Source: Heligmosomoides polygyrus polygyrus (taxonomy: Eukaryota; Nematoda; Chromadorea; Rhabditida; Heligmosomidae). Taken from it: a DNA stretch of 64,000 bases. The notes under the pieces were generated by a model, which did not search any database, had not been told where the DNA came from, and saw only the letters and a list, made by a program, of their open reading frames with translations. Location of the stretch: assembly GCA_947396885.1 (NCBI GenBank), contig OX377205.1, forward strand, positions 59,368,969-59,432,968. The letters run 5' to 3'. Both the position numbers and the translations under genes were made by a program. Shown here piece after piece: positions 43,569 to 54,990 of the stretch (position 1 is its first letter; every line of letters starts with the position of its first letter).

Positions 43569-45010
43569 TATGACTAGGAGTCTCGATCTTGCACATTTGC
43601 CAAAAGGAAAGCGTCCAAAAATCGATCCCTAATCACGCAGAGGCCGTCGGTTTCAGAAACTGCTTTTCGAAGCGTAGATTTTGCGTTTCTTCTAGTTTTC
43701 ACTCCTTTATGAAATCCGCAGAGGCTCCAAAAAAGCTCCGGGATGTGGCAGTTTAAGTGCGGCAACTGCGTTCTCTGCTTTCGTCGATCGCATGCGATCT
43801 TTTCGCGGTAATAATTTTCTCCCACCTGAAGGAAAGAACGTCAAAGAGTGTGATTCAACCTAACAAAGATTTAAGATCTGCCTACCATACAGCAAAACCA
43901 GCTTCTCCGCTGCGATATTTCCTATGATTGGGGATACCATTTGCGAAATTCTCAATTTTCATGAAAAATTGTTTTCTATCTAAGCGACCACCTGTACAGT
44001 TAAAATTCTGCCGCAAAAAGTTTCAAGACTTGATCGATACACAGTAAAAATCATGATCTGAGTCGAGTAGGCTTGATCAACCTTTGGTCGATCATGCAGC
44101 GACGTCATTGGAGCGGCAAAATTGGACGTTCACAGAAGTGATCATAACTCGGTCAGTTTTTGGAAATTTGAAAAAGCCGCTAACTTTTTTAAAAACAGAG
44201 CAAAAATGCTTTTTTATCATGTAACAGGGAATCTTTTTGCGGGGCGGGAGCGGGTTCGATTTTCGGCAAGTTTTTCGGCAAAAATCGATCAAAAATCGAA
44301 CTCCCTGCTCCGCCTGCCGACCCCTTTTTTGAAAGCTGCTTATTGTATGATAAGCAAGCATTTCCTTTCCCTCTATTTTTCAAGAAGTTAGCGGCTTTTT
44401 CAAAGTTCGTAAAACTTACCGAGTTGGGATCATTTTCATGAACGTCCAATTTTATCGATCCAAGGTCGATCAAACCTGCTTGCTTCAGAAAATCTTCATT
44501 TTTAATGTGTACCGATCAAAACTTGAAAATTTTCTGGAAGAATTTCAGCTGTCTGATTAAGGTGGAAAATAAATTTGTCTTCATGAAAAACGGGAATTTT
44601 GAAAATGATCGCCCCTAATCATGTCAAACATCGCAGCAGAGAAGGTTGGCTTTTCGCTGCATGATAGACAGGGCTGGAATTTTTGCAGGGTATAATCTCA
44701 CCCTCTGATGTTTTTCCTTCAGAAGGTAGAAAACTAGTTCTCCGAGAAGTCCATCCTTCGCATGTGATCAGCGAATTCAGAGAACGCGGTTGCCGCACTT
44801 AAGCTGCCTCTTCTCCGAGATTTTTTGGAGTCTCTAAAATTCATAAAGCAGTGAAAACTAGAAGGAATACTAATTCCACATTTTGAAAGCAGTTTCTGAA
44901 AGTGGCGGCCTCTAGGCAATTGGGAGAGGGGGGATGAGGAGGGCGTGGTCGATTTCTAGGACGCTTTTCTTTCGGCAATGATGATGATGCAAGATCGAAA
45001 CCCTGTCATA
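43569..45010. mobile_element. 1.44-kb near-perfect hairpin element
   Basis: The left half (43569 to about 44280) and the right half (about 44290 to 45010) are inverted copies over about 700 bp each. Matching landmarks from outside in: TCGATCTTGCA (43582; 44987), TTTCAGAAACTGCTTT (43650; 44885), TCTAGTTTTCACT (43691; 44850), TTAAGTGCGGCAAC (43754; 44785), GCTGCGATAT/GCTGCGATGT (43910; 44630), and AAAAAGCCGCTAAC (44172; 44390). The ends read TATGAC...GTCATA with TA at both outer edges, as in TA-targeting DNA elements. No coding content. It lies in an intron of the minus-strand host gene. Confidence 0.8.
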
Positions 45011-45059
45011 CATGAGATCGTTTCAGAAAAACACGGTTTTATCGTTGTTTGTCAACCAA

Positions 45060-45835
45060 TGCCCGAACTCTTATAGCGCACAATTTCACTTTCCGTTGTT
45101 CAGAGAGTTCAGTTCAACATGGAGTTCCTAAAGAGCTCATAGAGTGGGTGCGAATTCTCTATTCTTGTCGAAAGAGTCGAGTTCAAGCTGCGGCTGGAAC
45201 CTTGATGGAGTTTCCCATCTCTGTTGGGGTGCTCCAGGGTTCTGCGCCTTCCCCACTCCTCTTTGTTGTCGTGATAGACGCCATCACACGAGATCTTCAG
45301 AAGCCCGTCCCTTGGACGTTGCTTTATGCCGATGACGTGATGATCGCTAGCGAAGATAAAGGTGAACTTGAGAGAGAGGTGCAAGCTTGGTGTGATCGCT
45401 TGGAGCGGTTTGGACTCAGATTGAAAGAGAAGAAGACCGAGTATTTAACGACGGACGTTACCGAGTCCAGCTCCATCAAGGTTAACGGCATCGAGCTTCC
45501 GCGCACTGCGGTCTTTAAGTACTGGGATCAGCATTCGAGTCTGACGGAAAACTGATGGTTCAAGTGAATTCACGCGTGAGTGCACTTGGTCCAAGTGACG
45601 CTCGCTGACTGGCGTGCTCTGCGATAGGAAGATACCAGAGCGCTTTAAGTCGAAGATCTACAGAGCAGTCATCCGGTCAGTAGCGATGTACGGCGCTGAG
45701 TGTTGGCTTGCCACTAAGGAAGTTGAAACGCGCAAGAAGGAGTTTCCTTCAGAGAGGAGCAAATTATCCACCGTCAAGTCCATCGTCTATTCCGGTTGTG
45801 ACTCCGTCAACGATTCAAAGAGCGCCTAAAAAAAT
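45060..45835 (+). pseudogene. LINE fragment (second LINE type), reverse transcriptase part
   Basis: Open from 45049 to 45555. It encodes HGVPKELIEWVRILY, then VGVLQGSAPSPLLFVVVIDA, LLYADDVMIASE (YADD at 45325-45336), WCDRLERFGLRL and KTEYLTTD. A frameshift near 45520 follows. The next part continues in other frames (LCDRKIPERFKSKIYRAVI, MYGAECWLATKEVETR) to about 45760. Both ends are truncated. The SP before LLF replaces the common LSP/FSP; YADD is intact. It is related to, but distinct from, the insertion at 59963-60890. It lies in the host-gene intron, next to the hairpin element. Confidence 0.75.
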
Positions 45836-46395
45836 TCCTGAAAGAGCATAGTCGTCGTTACTAATAAACAATCAAAACTTTAAACAATGCAAATTCAAAT
45901 GCCGCTCCTTCATTTAGAATAATGTGTCGTTCCCATGACATCCTAAAAAAACCTGCAAAAATTTAATAGCGATGAATGGGAAGCCGCATAGCAGAAAATC
46001 TCTATTCTGAAATGTAGAGCAATCAGTATTCAAAACCTTAAGGAGTTTTACGTGCTCTGCTCTCAAAAAATCTCTTGTTCAGTGAAGTAAGTTGCCAATA
46101 TCTTCAATGTCGAAGCCACACCTGGAGAGAACAAAATGTTAGGAGGAACAAGCATCACCTAAAAAGCTGAAAAATACAAATACGAGAAAATTCTCTGTCA
46201 AGAGAGTACGACCCCCCCCCCACCCCCTTCCCGATTCTCGAACCTCAAGCTTGACTCTGGTTGCGGATCCTTTACCAATTCGGAAATTTGTTAAGGCTAT
46301 CCCCCTGAAAATTGACAAATTCCATTTTTTCCGGCGGCTTTCAGCTCGGTCTAGGCATAGGGAAGGGCCAGAACTTATCCGAAAAAGATGAGTAC

Positions 46396-46733
46396 CGATT
46401 CAGGCGGCGAGCTGATCTGTGACGACGGCTCTGTGGAGTCCGGCGTGTCCTCGCGACGCGTCGAAACCGGCGGCGAGTTGCAGCAGAGCAGGTGATACGT
46501 GGGCTGGCTCTGAATAAGGACCTGATTGCCACTGGCGCGAAGTTCGCAAATCCTCCCCTTCAGCAGCCGGAGAAATGGCGCTGGAATTCGAGGTGAAGGG
46601 CACCTGGTGGCGCTCTGCAGGGCTGAAGAATTTCGAGCTGAACAGCTGTCCCCTAACGAGCTGCTGGAGGATATATCGAGCCGACTCGCTGCCCACTGAC
46701 CACTTGTCGGATAGCCGGCCAGTGGAGTTCTTG
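46396..46733 (-). CDS. Probable exon, but both strands look coding
   Basis: Minus strand: from an AACAG acceptor (exon start 46733) one frame runs to a TCG|GTACTC donor. It includes GRICELRASGNQVLIQSQPT, YHLLCCNSPPVS and TRREDTPDSTEPSSQ, in the Ser/Pro style of the downstream exons. Another minus frame across 46560-46730 (VGSESARYILQQLVRGQLF) also looks natural, so boundaries are unsure, and the phase does not match the exon ending at 47180. Plus strand: an ATG at 46388 opens MSTDSGGELICDDGSVESG, with further plus-strand pieces (KDLIATGAKFANPPLQQ, AEEFRAEQLSPNELLEDISS) ending in a stop near 46700. I favour the minus strand from context. Confidence 0.35.
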
Positions 46734-47179
46734 CTGTTAGAGCTTGTTTTCACTCTCAAACGTGGCGCATAGTATGTAAGAATTGATGTGAAAGAGTGGA
46801 AAACTTTGTCTGGAGGTCTGATTGAAATACGCTCGAAATTCAAATATTTTGTGGGGCTCAAGCTATTAAATAGTCCCCTGGAAAGGAGGAAAACGCGGAT
46901 AGTAACAATGTGAAAATGAGCCATGGTTATCAACTTCCATGACTAAATCTCCTTCCACTGCCTTTCTTCCGCCCCTTATGAACATTTTTGAATGGCTGAA
47001 GGCCATTCACAGACCACTGTCTGAAGAACGAAAATCGTACATAATTTGAGGAGTCTAGGTGATATCAAAACTTGTGAATTGTTGTTTTTAGGTTTAGGGC
47101 ACATCAGCTATCCTCGGAAGCTTCAGAAGAAGAATCGAAGAAGGAAAAGGCGGCCCCCAGCTGGAACTAGGATGCTCAC

Positions 47180-47899
47180 CTGCTCGAGTTCGGCGATAAA
47201 GAACGCCCATTTGTTCGGGTAGAGCCTATCGAACAGCTTCGTGAGCGATTCACGCCAGTTGCGACCTTTGCCGAGTATCAGCTCCAGACAGCAGCCCGAC
47301 TGGCCGTCTGTGAACAGCGCACTCTTCTGGAACCAGCAAAGGTTTCCACCCTGTATTTCATAAAAACGAAGATGTGGTTTCCCGAGATCACTGGGGCTCA
47401 TCTCTCCAAAGTATAGGCTACATGTCCGGGAACAGCTTGAAGCCTCAACTGTTCTAAGGAATCAGTGCGCGCGAAGCTGTAAAGAACCTGCGCACGCCTA
47501 TTTCTGTATGCGCTCATTCAGAAAAAGCCCCAGTCCTATTTTTGACGGCAGTGAATGAGACAACTCTTTCGAAAAGGGAAGCAAAATAGGAACCAACGGT
47601 TAAGAGATAGTGTGGATGCCGACGGATAGATCGCCCTTTAAATGATGTGCAAGCGGTTAGATTTCAGGACCCTGCGCCCATCATGCGCGAGGTCCTGAAA
47701 GCACGGAGCCAGATTGAAGACGAACTTGACCTGTGCGTCCGAAGATTTTGAGGGTGGCTTAATTAGAACGATCGCTTCATCCCTTCCACACGAACGCCGC
47801 GGTGTTCCGGTACTCAGAGTGCTTCTCTACCTGCCACGATTGCAAAAACTTTCCGTTCAACTCGGCAAAGTTGAGGCGACATATGGTGAGAAATTTCAT
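47180..47899 (-). CDS. First three exons of the minus-strand gene (model)
   Basis: Exons 47792-47899 (36 codons from an ATG), 47671-47730 (20 codons) and 47180-47350 (57 codons) are all phase 0. The third exon is the strongest: acceptor GAAATACAG, donor GAGCAG|GTGAGC, and protein GGNLCWFQKSALF, then GCCLELILGKGRNW, LFDRLYPNKWAFFIAELEQ. The first exon reads MKFLTICRLNFAELNGKFLQ and could instead splice at TGGCAG|GTAGAG. The donor of the second (AGG|GTCCTG) is weak. The shared LILGK segment with 40531-40620 links this to the downstream exons and suggests one gene of about 7.4 kb. Function unknown. Confidence 0.5.
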
Positions 47900-49713
47900 G
47901 ATTGACCTCGCTCCTTCAGGCCCAGAATCTTAATCGATCTCGGTGGATAAACACATGCATCAGCCTCGCCCAGAACTCATCAAGGGCAAGCAGCTGCCGC
48001 GAAAGGTCGGAGTGGAGGTAGGAATAGTTAGTCTAGGCGGGGATGGATCCGGAATCTGCAGGCAGACTTGCCTCGCAGTGCCATTCGCTGACATGAGCCC
48101 CAGACCCAGAGCGGCGGGCTAGCAGGGTAGCAGGTTTGCCGCGAATTTTTCGTTGCTTTAAACAAGAACTCTAGCTCTGAAGTCAAGTCTTCAGACGGCA
48201 GTTTGGTCCATTACTTTCACTAGTTTTATAGATCTCGTTAACACGTGGGATAGTTGACTTTTGACTATCCTTACCTATAAGATGCTTAGATGGGTGCAGC
48301 GCCTGCTCATCGCATTTCTTTCGCAAGCGAACGTCAAAGAAGTGCAAAGAGGGGAAGATGTGTCTGAAGTTTTGAATTCCTATACGAAAGGTGTGTCAGT
48401 GAAGTAAGGTCAGTCAGGGGAAGAAACTAAGCGAAGATGACCAAGCGAGAGACGAAACAGAAAGGACTCAGAACGGTGACGAGGCAACCCTTTTTTGCGG
48501 GAAGTGGAGGCAGCTGGCCAGTTGCAAGAAGCGACGGCATCACCTTACAGGTGAACCTTCGTAGCCGGAAGCAGTTGGAAGGGTATGAAAAGGCCTTCTA
48601 GAGCAAGGAGTACGTAAACACCGAGTAAGTGCTCAACTAAAACATGATCACGGTGGAGCGCAGCTCTCTAAAATTGGGAGAGCAGAGCTCTTGTGAGAGA
48701 GAACAGGAAGGAAACCTTTCTTAAACGAGCGGGCGGCTCGATCCCATCGCCGGCAGCACAGCGACCCGTTTTATATAGCCAAATATGCCTAATAGAGCGG
48801 CGAAACTCGAAATGCTGAATATATATATATATATGTAGATTGTTTTTCGAGAGCAATTCTGGTTAAGCTTTATAAGATCTTAAAAGTCCTTCAGCTACTG
48901 TAAGAAATAGTCTTTAATTAATTAATTAATTAATTAATTAATTAATTAATTAATTAGCTTACATCTCCACACCGACGCGGTTTGTGCATGAAAAAGTACA
49001 ATCTTGTCATGGGTTAGGAGATGATAACTGGAATATCAGCCATTTCAGTCCAGAATTTCTATGACTCTCTTCTTCTAGCACGAATGTGACCAGTGGAAGA
49101 TCAGATTCCCAAGAATAAAACGTCATGTTGGATTAGGTTCCTTTACTAATGCACCCGAAATCGAGTTTTTGAAGTTCTCAAATAAAAACGTTCTTCCTTG
49201 CTATTGGAGTCACTTCAAGTTCACAGGTATCTCCAGGAAGTTTCTCATGGTTATTTCATCCCGTTTCTATGGCTTGGCATTGTGTCATCGGTGGCTTCGA
49301 ACTGTTTTATCCACTGTTTGTTCTAATGCTGTTTGATAACCGTACTTGAATTGCTTTACCTGCGCGGCTGTCCACGTAATGATAAATAAATAAACCAAGG
49401 AATAAAATGTAATAATGTTGAATTCAGGTATTGTTATCCGTTTAGTGAACGTGTTGCTGTTAAACAACACTGCAAATGCAGGACAGCCAGGCTAACAGTT
49501 TGAACGAAATCTTCAAAATTCATCGCAATCGTTGTAGATTCAAATAAGTACTTTTCCATGAGTTGCTTGCCTGCCGTTTAGGGTAAAAATGTTTTTAAGC
49601 TTTTTATGGCGCGTAAAGTTTTTATCGACAAAAAAATCTGGGTCCGAAACCCGAAAAAATCTAATTCTGAACAATTCCTACCTTCGAAAGATTGATTCTG
49701 TGAAGTCCTTCAG
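47900..49713. other. No supported gene; simple repeats
   Basis: Contains (TA)n at 48818-48834 and a tetranucleotide array (TTAA)n at 48913-48956 (about 11 units). The 47900-48100 part may be 5' flank of the minus-strand gene. No RNA gene is supported: a CTCGATCCCATCGCC segment near 48738 looks tRNA-like but does not fold. Confidence 0.45.
48913..48956. repeat. (TTAA)n microsatellite
   Basis: About eleven perfect tetramers. Confidence 0.95.
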
Positions 49714-49807
49714 CATTGAAGCCCTCGAGAAGCGTGACATCCGGCACGAACGTAATCTTAAAGCTCTCATGGAAAGACTTGATTCCGGTTTCAATCAGTG
49801 CAGATAG
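49714..49807 (+). CDS. Possible terminal exon, helical protein
   Basis: An acceptor AGTCCTTCAG is followed by 30 codons and a TAG: IEALEKRDIRHERNLKALM, then ERLDSGFNQCR. The sequence is highly charged and helical, with normal codon composition. No upstream exon was matched, and the upstream frame stays open to 49589, so the start is unsure. Family not recognised. Confidence 0.3.
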
Positions 49808-51099
49808 TTGTGAAATTGTATACAAGCTATTCTTAACAGGTTGCAGAAGCTCGGCGTAATGTGAGCAAATTCGATGCTAAATACTTATCCAAAAGTCACG
49901 CCCTCTTTCAGAGGTGAACCTTGAAATGAACACAAGACTGAATCGAAGCGTCAAAAATGAAAATTGGTACAAAGAAAGGCCCAACACGAATCTAGGAGTG
50001 CTGAAGCACCATGCTCCATACCTCTCGACCGAGATGGGGCACTTCGAGCCGAAACGGCGATTGTGACAGGTCGGGACCGGGACCCAGCGAACACTCGATG
50101 CCGTCAAAGTCCTCACTCAGCGCTTCCTGGACTTCTGAAATGCTCTTTGAAATTTGATCAAGTGCCAAAGCACACCTATTCTTCTTGCTTTTTGATCAAC
50201 ACATCCAACCAGGTCTCCTCAAGCCGAACGCTTTGAGAAATGCCGGTTTCCCTACCACTATGCACAATCACACGGTGGACTGTTTGAATGGGTGGATGTA
50301 GGTGAAACACAGAGAACTTAATTGCGTTTATGTGGAAAGCGCTTGGGAGTGTGCAGGCACACCTAGACGGAATAACACGGACGAGTCGGGCGGCATTATC
50401 GTTTCAGCACAGTTTTTCTCTGTTAAAGGAAACGGGGTCGAATAGGAGGTGTTGAGGTGCGCGGCAAAGCAGTGAAGTCTGGAGCTGTCCCTTCATCACG
50501 TTATTACTGCCGGTCAGTAGCCTTCCATGCATGCTGCGCCCCGAGTCGAACACAACCTCCCTCCAGCTGTGCTCTCAAGGTGCATCTATGAGTAAGCTGC
50601 GCCCCACTGTGAGGCGCTCAGCGGCCTTGTCAAATGCGCTGAGAGCAGAGGACTAGGTGAAGGAACAGTGTTCGCGGGCAGCCTGCTATGTAATCCATAA
50701 CGATGAGCCGAGAGAGGGAGAGAGAGTTTAGCTGATGCTCAGGGCGGACGCTTGCTCTTCCGAGCTAACGATACTGGGTCAGTGTTCTCGAGAGAATGAA
50801 GCTGCACTGCACTAGGCTGTATCCGCCATATCCGACTCCCAATTTCAACGGGCATCACCTCGCTTAGAGCAATCACTTTATTTGGGCTAGAATTTAGTTT
50901 ATTTGATGTCTCTCTGTCAAAAATGCCTTGGCAAGTATTTTCTAATTGTGGGCTGTAGGGAGTTAGGGCTCACGAACTGCCGGACATGCTCATTTGCGAA
51001 TACTACCGGTTCTTCCATGGAAGATTATCAGGAACCTGAAAAATAACACTATGTGAGCGACTTATGTGAAAAACACGACAATAACTCGAAACTCTGATT
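49808..51099. other. No supported gene
   Basis: Short frames only. An AG-rich run (GAGAGGGAGAGAGAG) lies near 50712. Confidence 0.4.
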
Positions 51100-51560
51100 T
51101 CCAAATTCGGTGTCTTTTTTTGTATCGATCATTTTGACGATGGAGTTGAATTCACTGGTCACTTGCCCCGAGCGCGATACATTGTTAAAGTCCACCATAG
51201 TGTGCCTCCAGATTTTCTTTATCAGCTCTAACCTGTTATCAAGTTTGCTTACTGAATTCCTTCGTAAACTATATGTATCGGCAACAGATTACCAAAAGCT
51301 GGAAATGGCCCTCTCAAAGTGACCTGGAAGTTTTGTGATGGTTCGGAGAGGCTAGTGCTTGTCCAAATTCTTCGCAGAACACATTATGTTGCTGGGAATG
51401 ATTTGTGTTTTACAACAAATACGGAATATGTAGCTACTGCTAAAGGTTCTCTTTTTCCATTGTACAAGGAAGCCAAAGATTGCCGTTCCCCCTCTCACCT
51501 GCACAGGCTTCAAATCTTAGACTACAGATTGAGAGAAATTCCTTCTTTTTATGTCGGTAA
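51100..51560 (+). pseudogene. Coding-like region with stops, unknown family
   Basis: One plus frame encodes FDDGVEFTGHLPRARYIVK and HHSVPPDFLYQL at 51133-51222. It is then interrupted by three stops, and continues in the same frame as KFCDGSERLVLVQILRR, HYVAGNDLCFTTNTEYV and HLHRLQILDYRLREIPSFYV up to a GTCG|GTAAGC donor at 51557. Stops in an otherwise constant frame suggest either a decayed gene or two exons with an intron I cannot define. A competing frame (51110-51319) is open over the stop-containing part. Confidence 0.3.
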
Positions 51561-53695
51561 GCGGTTCAGTAAAATATTAGGTTGTATATTGTACACTGGA
51601 TCCGAACAAAGCATATTCAGATATCCGGTCGGATACGTCCTATCCGGATTGTGCAATCAACGAAAGGTTTCGTCGGGATCCAGTGCTTGCGCATGAAAAC
51701 ACGATGGTGTGACGAGGAGAAGAAAAGAAAGGCAGTGGGAGCCAACTTCACGGAAAAGGGAAGAAGTGTCAGCATTCGTCAGGAACCGCGGTCAATGAAG
51801 TCCTCGTTTTTCCCAGCAATTATCTTTCCATGCTCTGCAGCAGTGAAGGTTCATTTGTAGCGAGACGAGAGACGCTGACAGATGGCGGTTCTCCCCCACC
51901 ACATTTACAGGCCGTTGAATGATGCCCGATGAAAGGGCTGTCGCGCTGACGAGTGCCTTCGGTCCGCTCTCGACTGCGGCATGTCACGTCTGTGCGCGAG
52001 CCGGTGAGTAACAGTGGTGTGTTGCCAAGGCACACGGTGGTGTGGTCAAATCGAGCCTTGCAGACCACTCAACGGCTTTGTTACTGAGGGACAGAGGAGG
52101 ACAAAGTTGAAATTCGTCCATTAACATTATTCTTCCGACCAACATTCCCAGAAGCCCCCGACCAATTGGTTTGAATTCAAGAAGAGTGGGGAATGCCACC
52201 CCACTCCCCACAATCAGGGCAAGTTCCCGAACTTTGTGAATAAGTGGGGCACCGAAGCTTCCCCGCTTCACTCGCTCAAGATAAAAGACCTTCCGACTAT
52301 CGGGAACAACAGGTGAATCAGAGGAGGTCGCGGCTCGAATAATCTGCGGCGTCATCGTGTGTTGCAGGAACCGCGGGCATGGCGTGGAGGGGGTAGGACT
52401 GGTGAGTCAGGACGGCACATGCTGCTGCCCACTCACTGTTCACTCAGGACGTGGCCTTTTGCAGTAGTTTTCGCTCCGAAATTTTTTAGGCTTAGCAAAG
52501 CTCTACTTATCAGTTGACGAACCCCAAAATCACGTGCAGGGATGATCCATCAGCTACGGACTCCAGGTTGAACCAAAAACGAGCTCATCGACACCAGTAA
52601 GGACTTCTTATGTCGCTGTAAATTCTCGTTAAACTCTGGTCGGAAGAATAGGCATTTCTATGGAGTCGTCGAGTAACGAAGGGCTGGTGCTTGAACGCCG
52701 ATCAACACCAACGGGAGAAATGCAGTGCGAAGGCCGCCCACAGCTCTCTGCAAAGCTCGAGCACAGCTAGCTGCTGCAGAAGTCGTCGTCCATTAACGTA
52801 TGGATCAGAATGCTTCATTGTTGCTCGTTCTCCAGAGACACCCGATTAGAAAGACTCTCCCATTACGTCTCGAGAAACTGGTGAATTCAGAGGCGAGTGA
52901 ATATAGAATCTCGCCACCGCTCTACGTAGGTTGTATGGGAGGGTACCCATGAATAAGAGTAGCTCGTCAGCTTATTCCTCGCCTCACACCTGACCACCCT
53001 TTTCTTGAAGGGTCCAAGCAGAAAATTGCTCCCTCTTTTGAAGTGATACTAACTATTTATATTGTGGCAACAAATTTGGTCCTTGCTGTCTCTCTGAAGG
53101 ACAGCTCGTCCGCTTGGTTCACAGTAACATTTCCTGCGATAGTTGTCTAGTGAACTGTGTCCACATTGCAGTATGTACCGAAAACACGCCACATGAGCGA
53201 CGACCTAGTGGGCAGGATAGGTGGTGAGGTCTGAGCAGTGTGACTCCAAAAACTGTGCATCCAGCAATGTCATACTTGGTTATCTGGAAACTCGTCAGCT
53301 GAAGCGCTTCGAAGCTCTAGCGCAGTAATGCGATGTGATGGGCTATGAAATCTGAGTGCACAAGTGTAACGAGGAGATCGCCGTGCAAGAGCGGGATGCC
53401 GTACTATAAGCGGGAGCAGGAAGTGGGTGCTGGTGGCGATAGATGGAGGACCTTCTCGTGACTAGCGTTGGGATTGTTCCTATGACACTGTCAGTCGGTG
53501 ACACTCCAGTGTAAGTCATGGTCAAATGGGTTCCGCATCGACAGTCTGGAAAAGCAGGGAAGACTTTAACGCACTCTTCCAAGAGGATTTAGCAACGGGA
53601 TACCTATGTGATTCCGCCTGCCTCTTGGCTAATATTGCTACTGACTTTCACATTATAGGAAAAGTGCATGTATGCGCATATATGAGGAATAAAAG
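51561..53695. other. No supported gene
   Basis: A 123-codon minus-strand frame (51984-52355) has no motif. A GTGGGGAATGCCACCCCAC imperfect hairpin lies near 52188. Confidence 0.4.
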
Positions 53696-53838
53696 ACGAA
53701 GGATAGAGGACGGCGCTACTCAATCCCTTTTGGAATGCGCCACGCATTCGGCATCTATGGAATGTCGCGGAGGCAATAAGAGGAACGCGTATTTGGCCCA
53801 AACAATGACTTGCGGTGGCCGGCCGATGACCAAATGGA
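53696..53838 (-). repeat. SINE, 5'-truncated copy
   Basis: Only the 3' half of the family at 4190-4480 is present: an AAGGATAGAGGACGGCG tail, CTCAATCCC, GGAATGCGCCACGCATTC, CATCTATGGAATGTCG and TGACTTGCGGTGGCCGG. The tRNA-like head is absent. Confidence 0.7.
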
Positions 53839-54143
53839 GGAACAGAAAAGAAGTAATTGTATGGAGACAAGAAAGAAGACAAAGATAAAAAAGAGATAAC
53901 TGGTCATTTTTTTTAACAAACCACAACTAAGATGTGCATTGGGAAAGGGTTCGTTTCGTGACTTCTTCAGACAAACCTTTGCTTTATGCACCTTTGGCTT
54001 CCTTTTGGTAAAATGAAAAAATTCAATCTGAATGGTCCTACCGACGTTACAGGAGAGACCCGAAAGAAGCCCCCGTGGTCCCCACTGCGGAGGCGGATCA
54101 TTAAGGACATGGGCCATCTTCTGCAACAGCGGAAACCTGAAGT

Positions 54144-54358
54144 TTAGCTTCCGTCGTGTCGCATGGACAGTCTGGAGTGTAGAGGTGTACTGGAGTCTAG
54201 CCTTCTGCTTTTCGTGAGAGGCAGAAGCTGCCGGACACATGTTCTGCAGCACGACATGGCTGCAGTCCATGTGTCGAGGTCTTCACGGTCACAACATTCA
54301 GGTGGCGGACTAGCCGGCCTCTCTCCCGACGGAGAACATGACTCTTCGTTCAGCGGGT
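54144..54358 (-). CDS. Possible terminal exon, unknown protein
   Basis: After an acceptor GTTATTCGCGCAG the minus strand is open for 70 codons to a TAA. The protein begins PLNEESCSPSGERPASPPP, then ECCDREDLDTW and SCCRTCVRQLL, and ends SRLSMRHDGS. It is Ser/Pro- then Cys-rich. Another minus frame across the same DNA is also open, so the reading is not certain. No upstream exon was found; the tRNA-like sequence at 54500 lies in the putative intron. Confidence 0.35.
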
Positions 54359-54499
54359 CTGCGCGAATAACCGACAGTTCAATGACGTGGCGGCGACTTT
54401 GAGTGCTGGGGACATTATCAAAGATAAGATCCCATCCCATATCACGGGTGGGTGCTGACAGACCTCGAGGATATCGCGGATGTTACGTGCGGTCAAACA

Positions 54500-54570
54500 G
54501 CGCCGGTGGTGTAAGGCGAACATCGCTGCCTGGAAAACAGAAGATGCGGGTTCGAGTCCCGTCTGGCGCA
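54500..54570 (+). tRNA. tRNA-like sequence, anticodon GGA, probably a pseudogene
   Basis: A 71-base cloverleaf fits. The acceptor is GCGCCGG/CTGGCGC (6 pairs plus one G-T) with discriminator A. The D stem is GTGT/ACAT. The T arm is GCGGG-TTCGAGT-CCCGT. The anticodon stem is weak: only three central pairs, with mismatches at 27-43 and 31-39. The loop reads C-T-GGA-AA, which would be a Ser anticodon, yet there is no long variable arm as tRNA-Ser has. No T run follows for RNA polymerase III termination. It is therefore either a decayed tRNA or the head of a retroposed element. Confidence 0.45.
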
Positions 54571-54951
54571 AAAGATTTGATCGCAACAAAACATCCTGTA
54601 ACAACATATAGCCTCTCTATCAGCCGCTCCAGGCATAAGCAAATGTGTTCAAGCAAAGATAAGATCAACCAGAACCCTGTCAACGGCATGCATAATAGGA
54701 TGTCTGATGTTGTAAGAAGAACTGGTGGTCTGATCGACTTTCCAATTTAACAAAAAACTTGTTTTTCACAAGTGGATACATACTTTTGCAGCACCCAAGC
54801 ACCCAAAAAATTTTCAAGAGAGCCTGTTTCTTGTGTGAAGCGATCAATTTTTCTGAAAGTGAGTGCCTACCTATTTTCGACTCAAGGAATCTAGTGGAGC
54901 TAGTGCGGGCCTGCAGAAATGAACACGAAACGAGATATGACAAGCTATGCG

Positions 54952-54990
54952 GTGGATACATACTTTTGAAGCGCACTGTATATAGAACAT
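54952..54990 (+). repeat. Tc1-like terminal sequence
   Basis: The reverse complement reads TACAGTGCGCTTCAAAAGTA followed by TGTATCCACC, with the TA-CAGTG start and a GTATCCAC inner part like Tc1-family ends. The inner part, GTGGATACATACTTTTG, is repeated in the same orientation at 54773-54789. A transposase is not visible between or next to them. Confidence 0.4.

Noticed and set aside
48690..48780. A possible second tRNA (CTCGATCCCATCGCC segment)
   Set aside because: A T-loop-like motif is present but no acceptor stem or D arm pairs with it.
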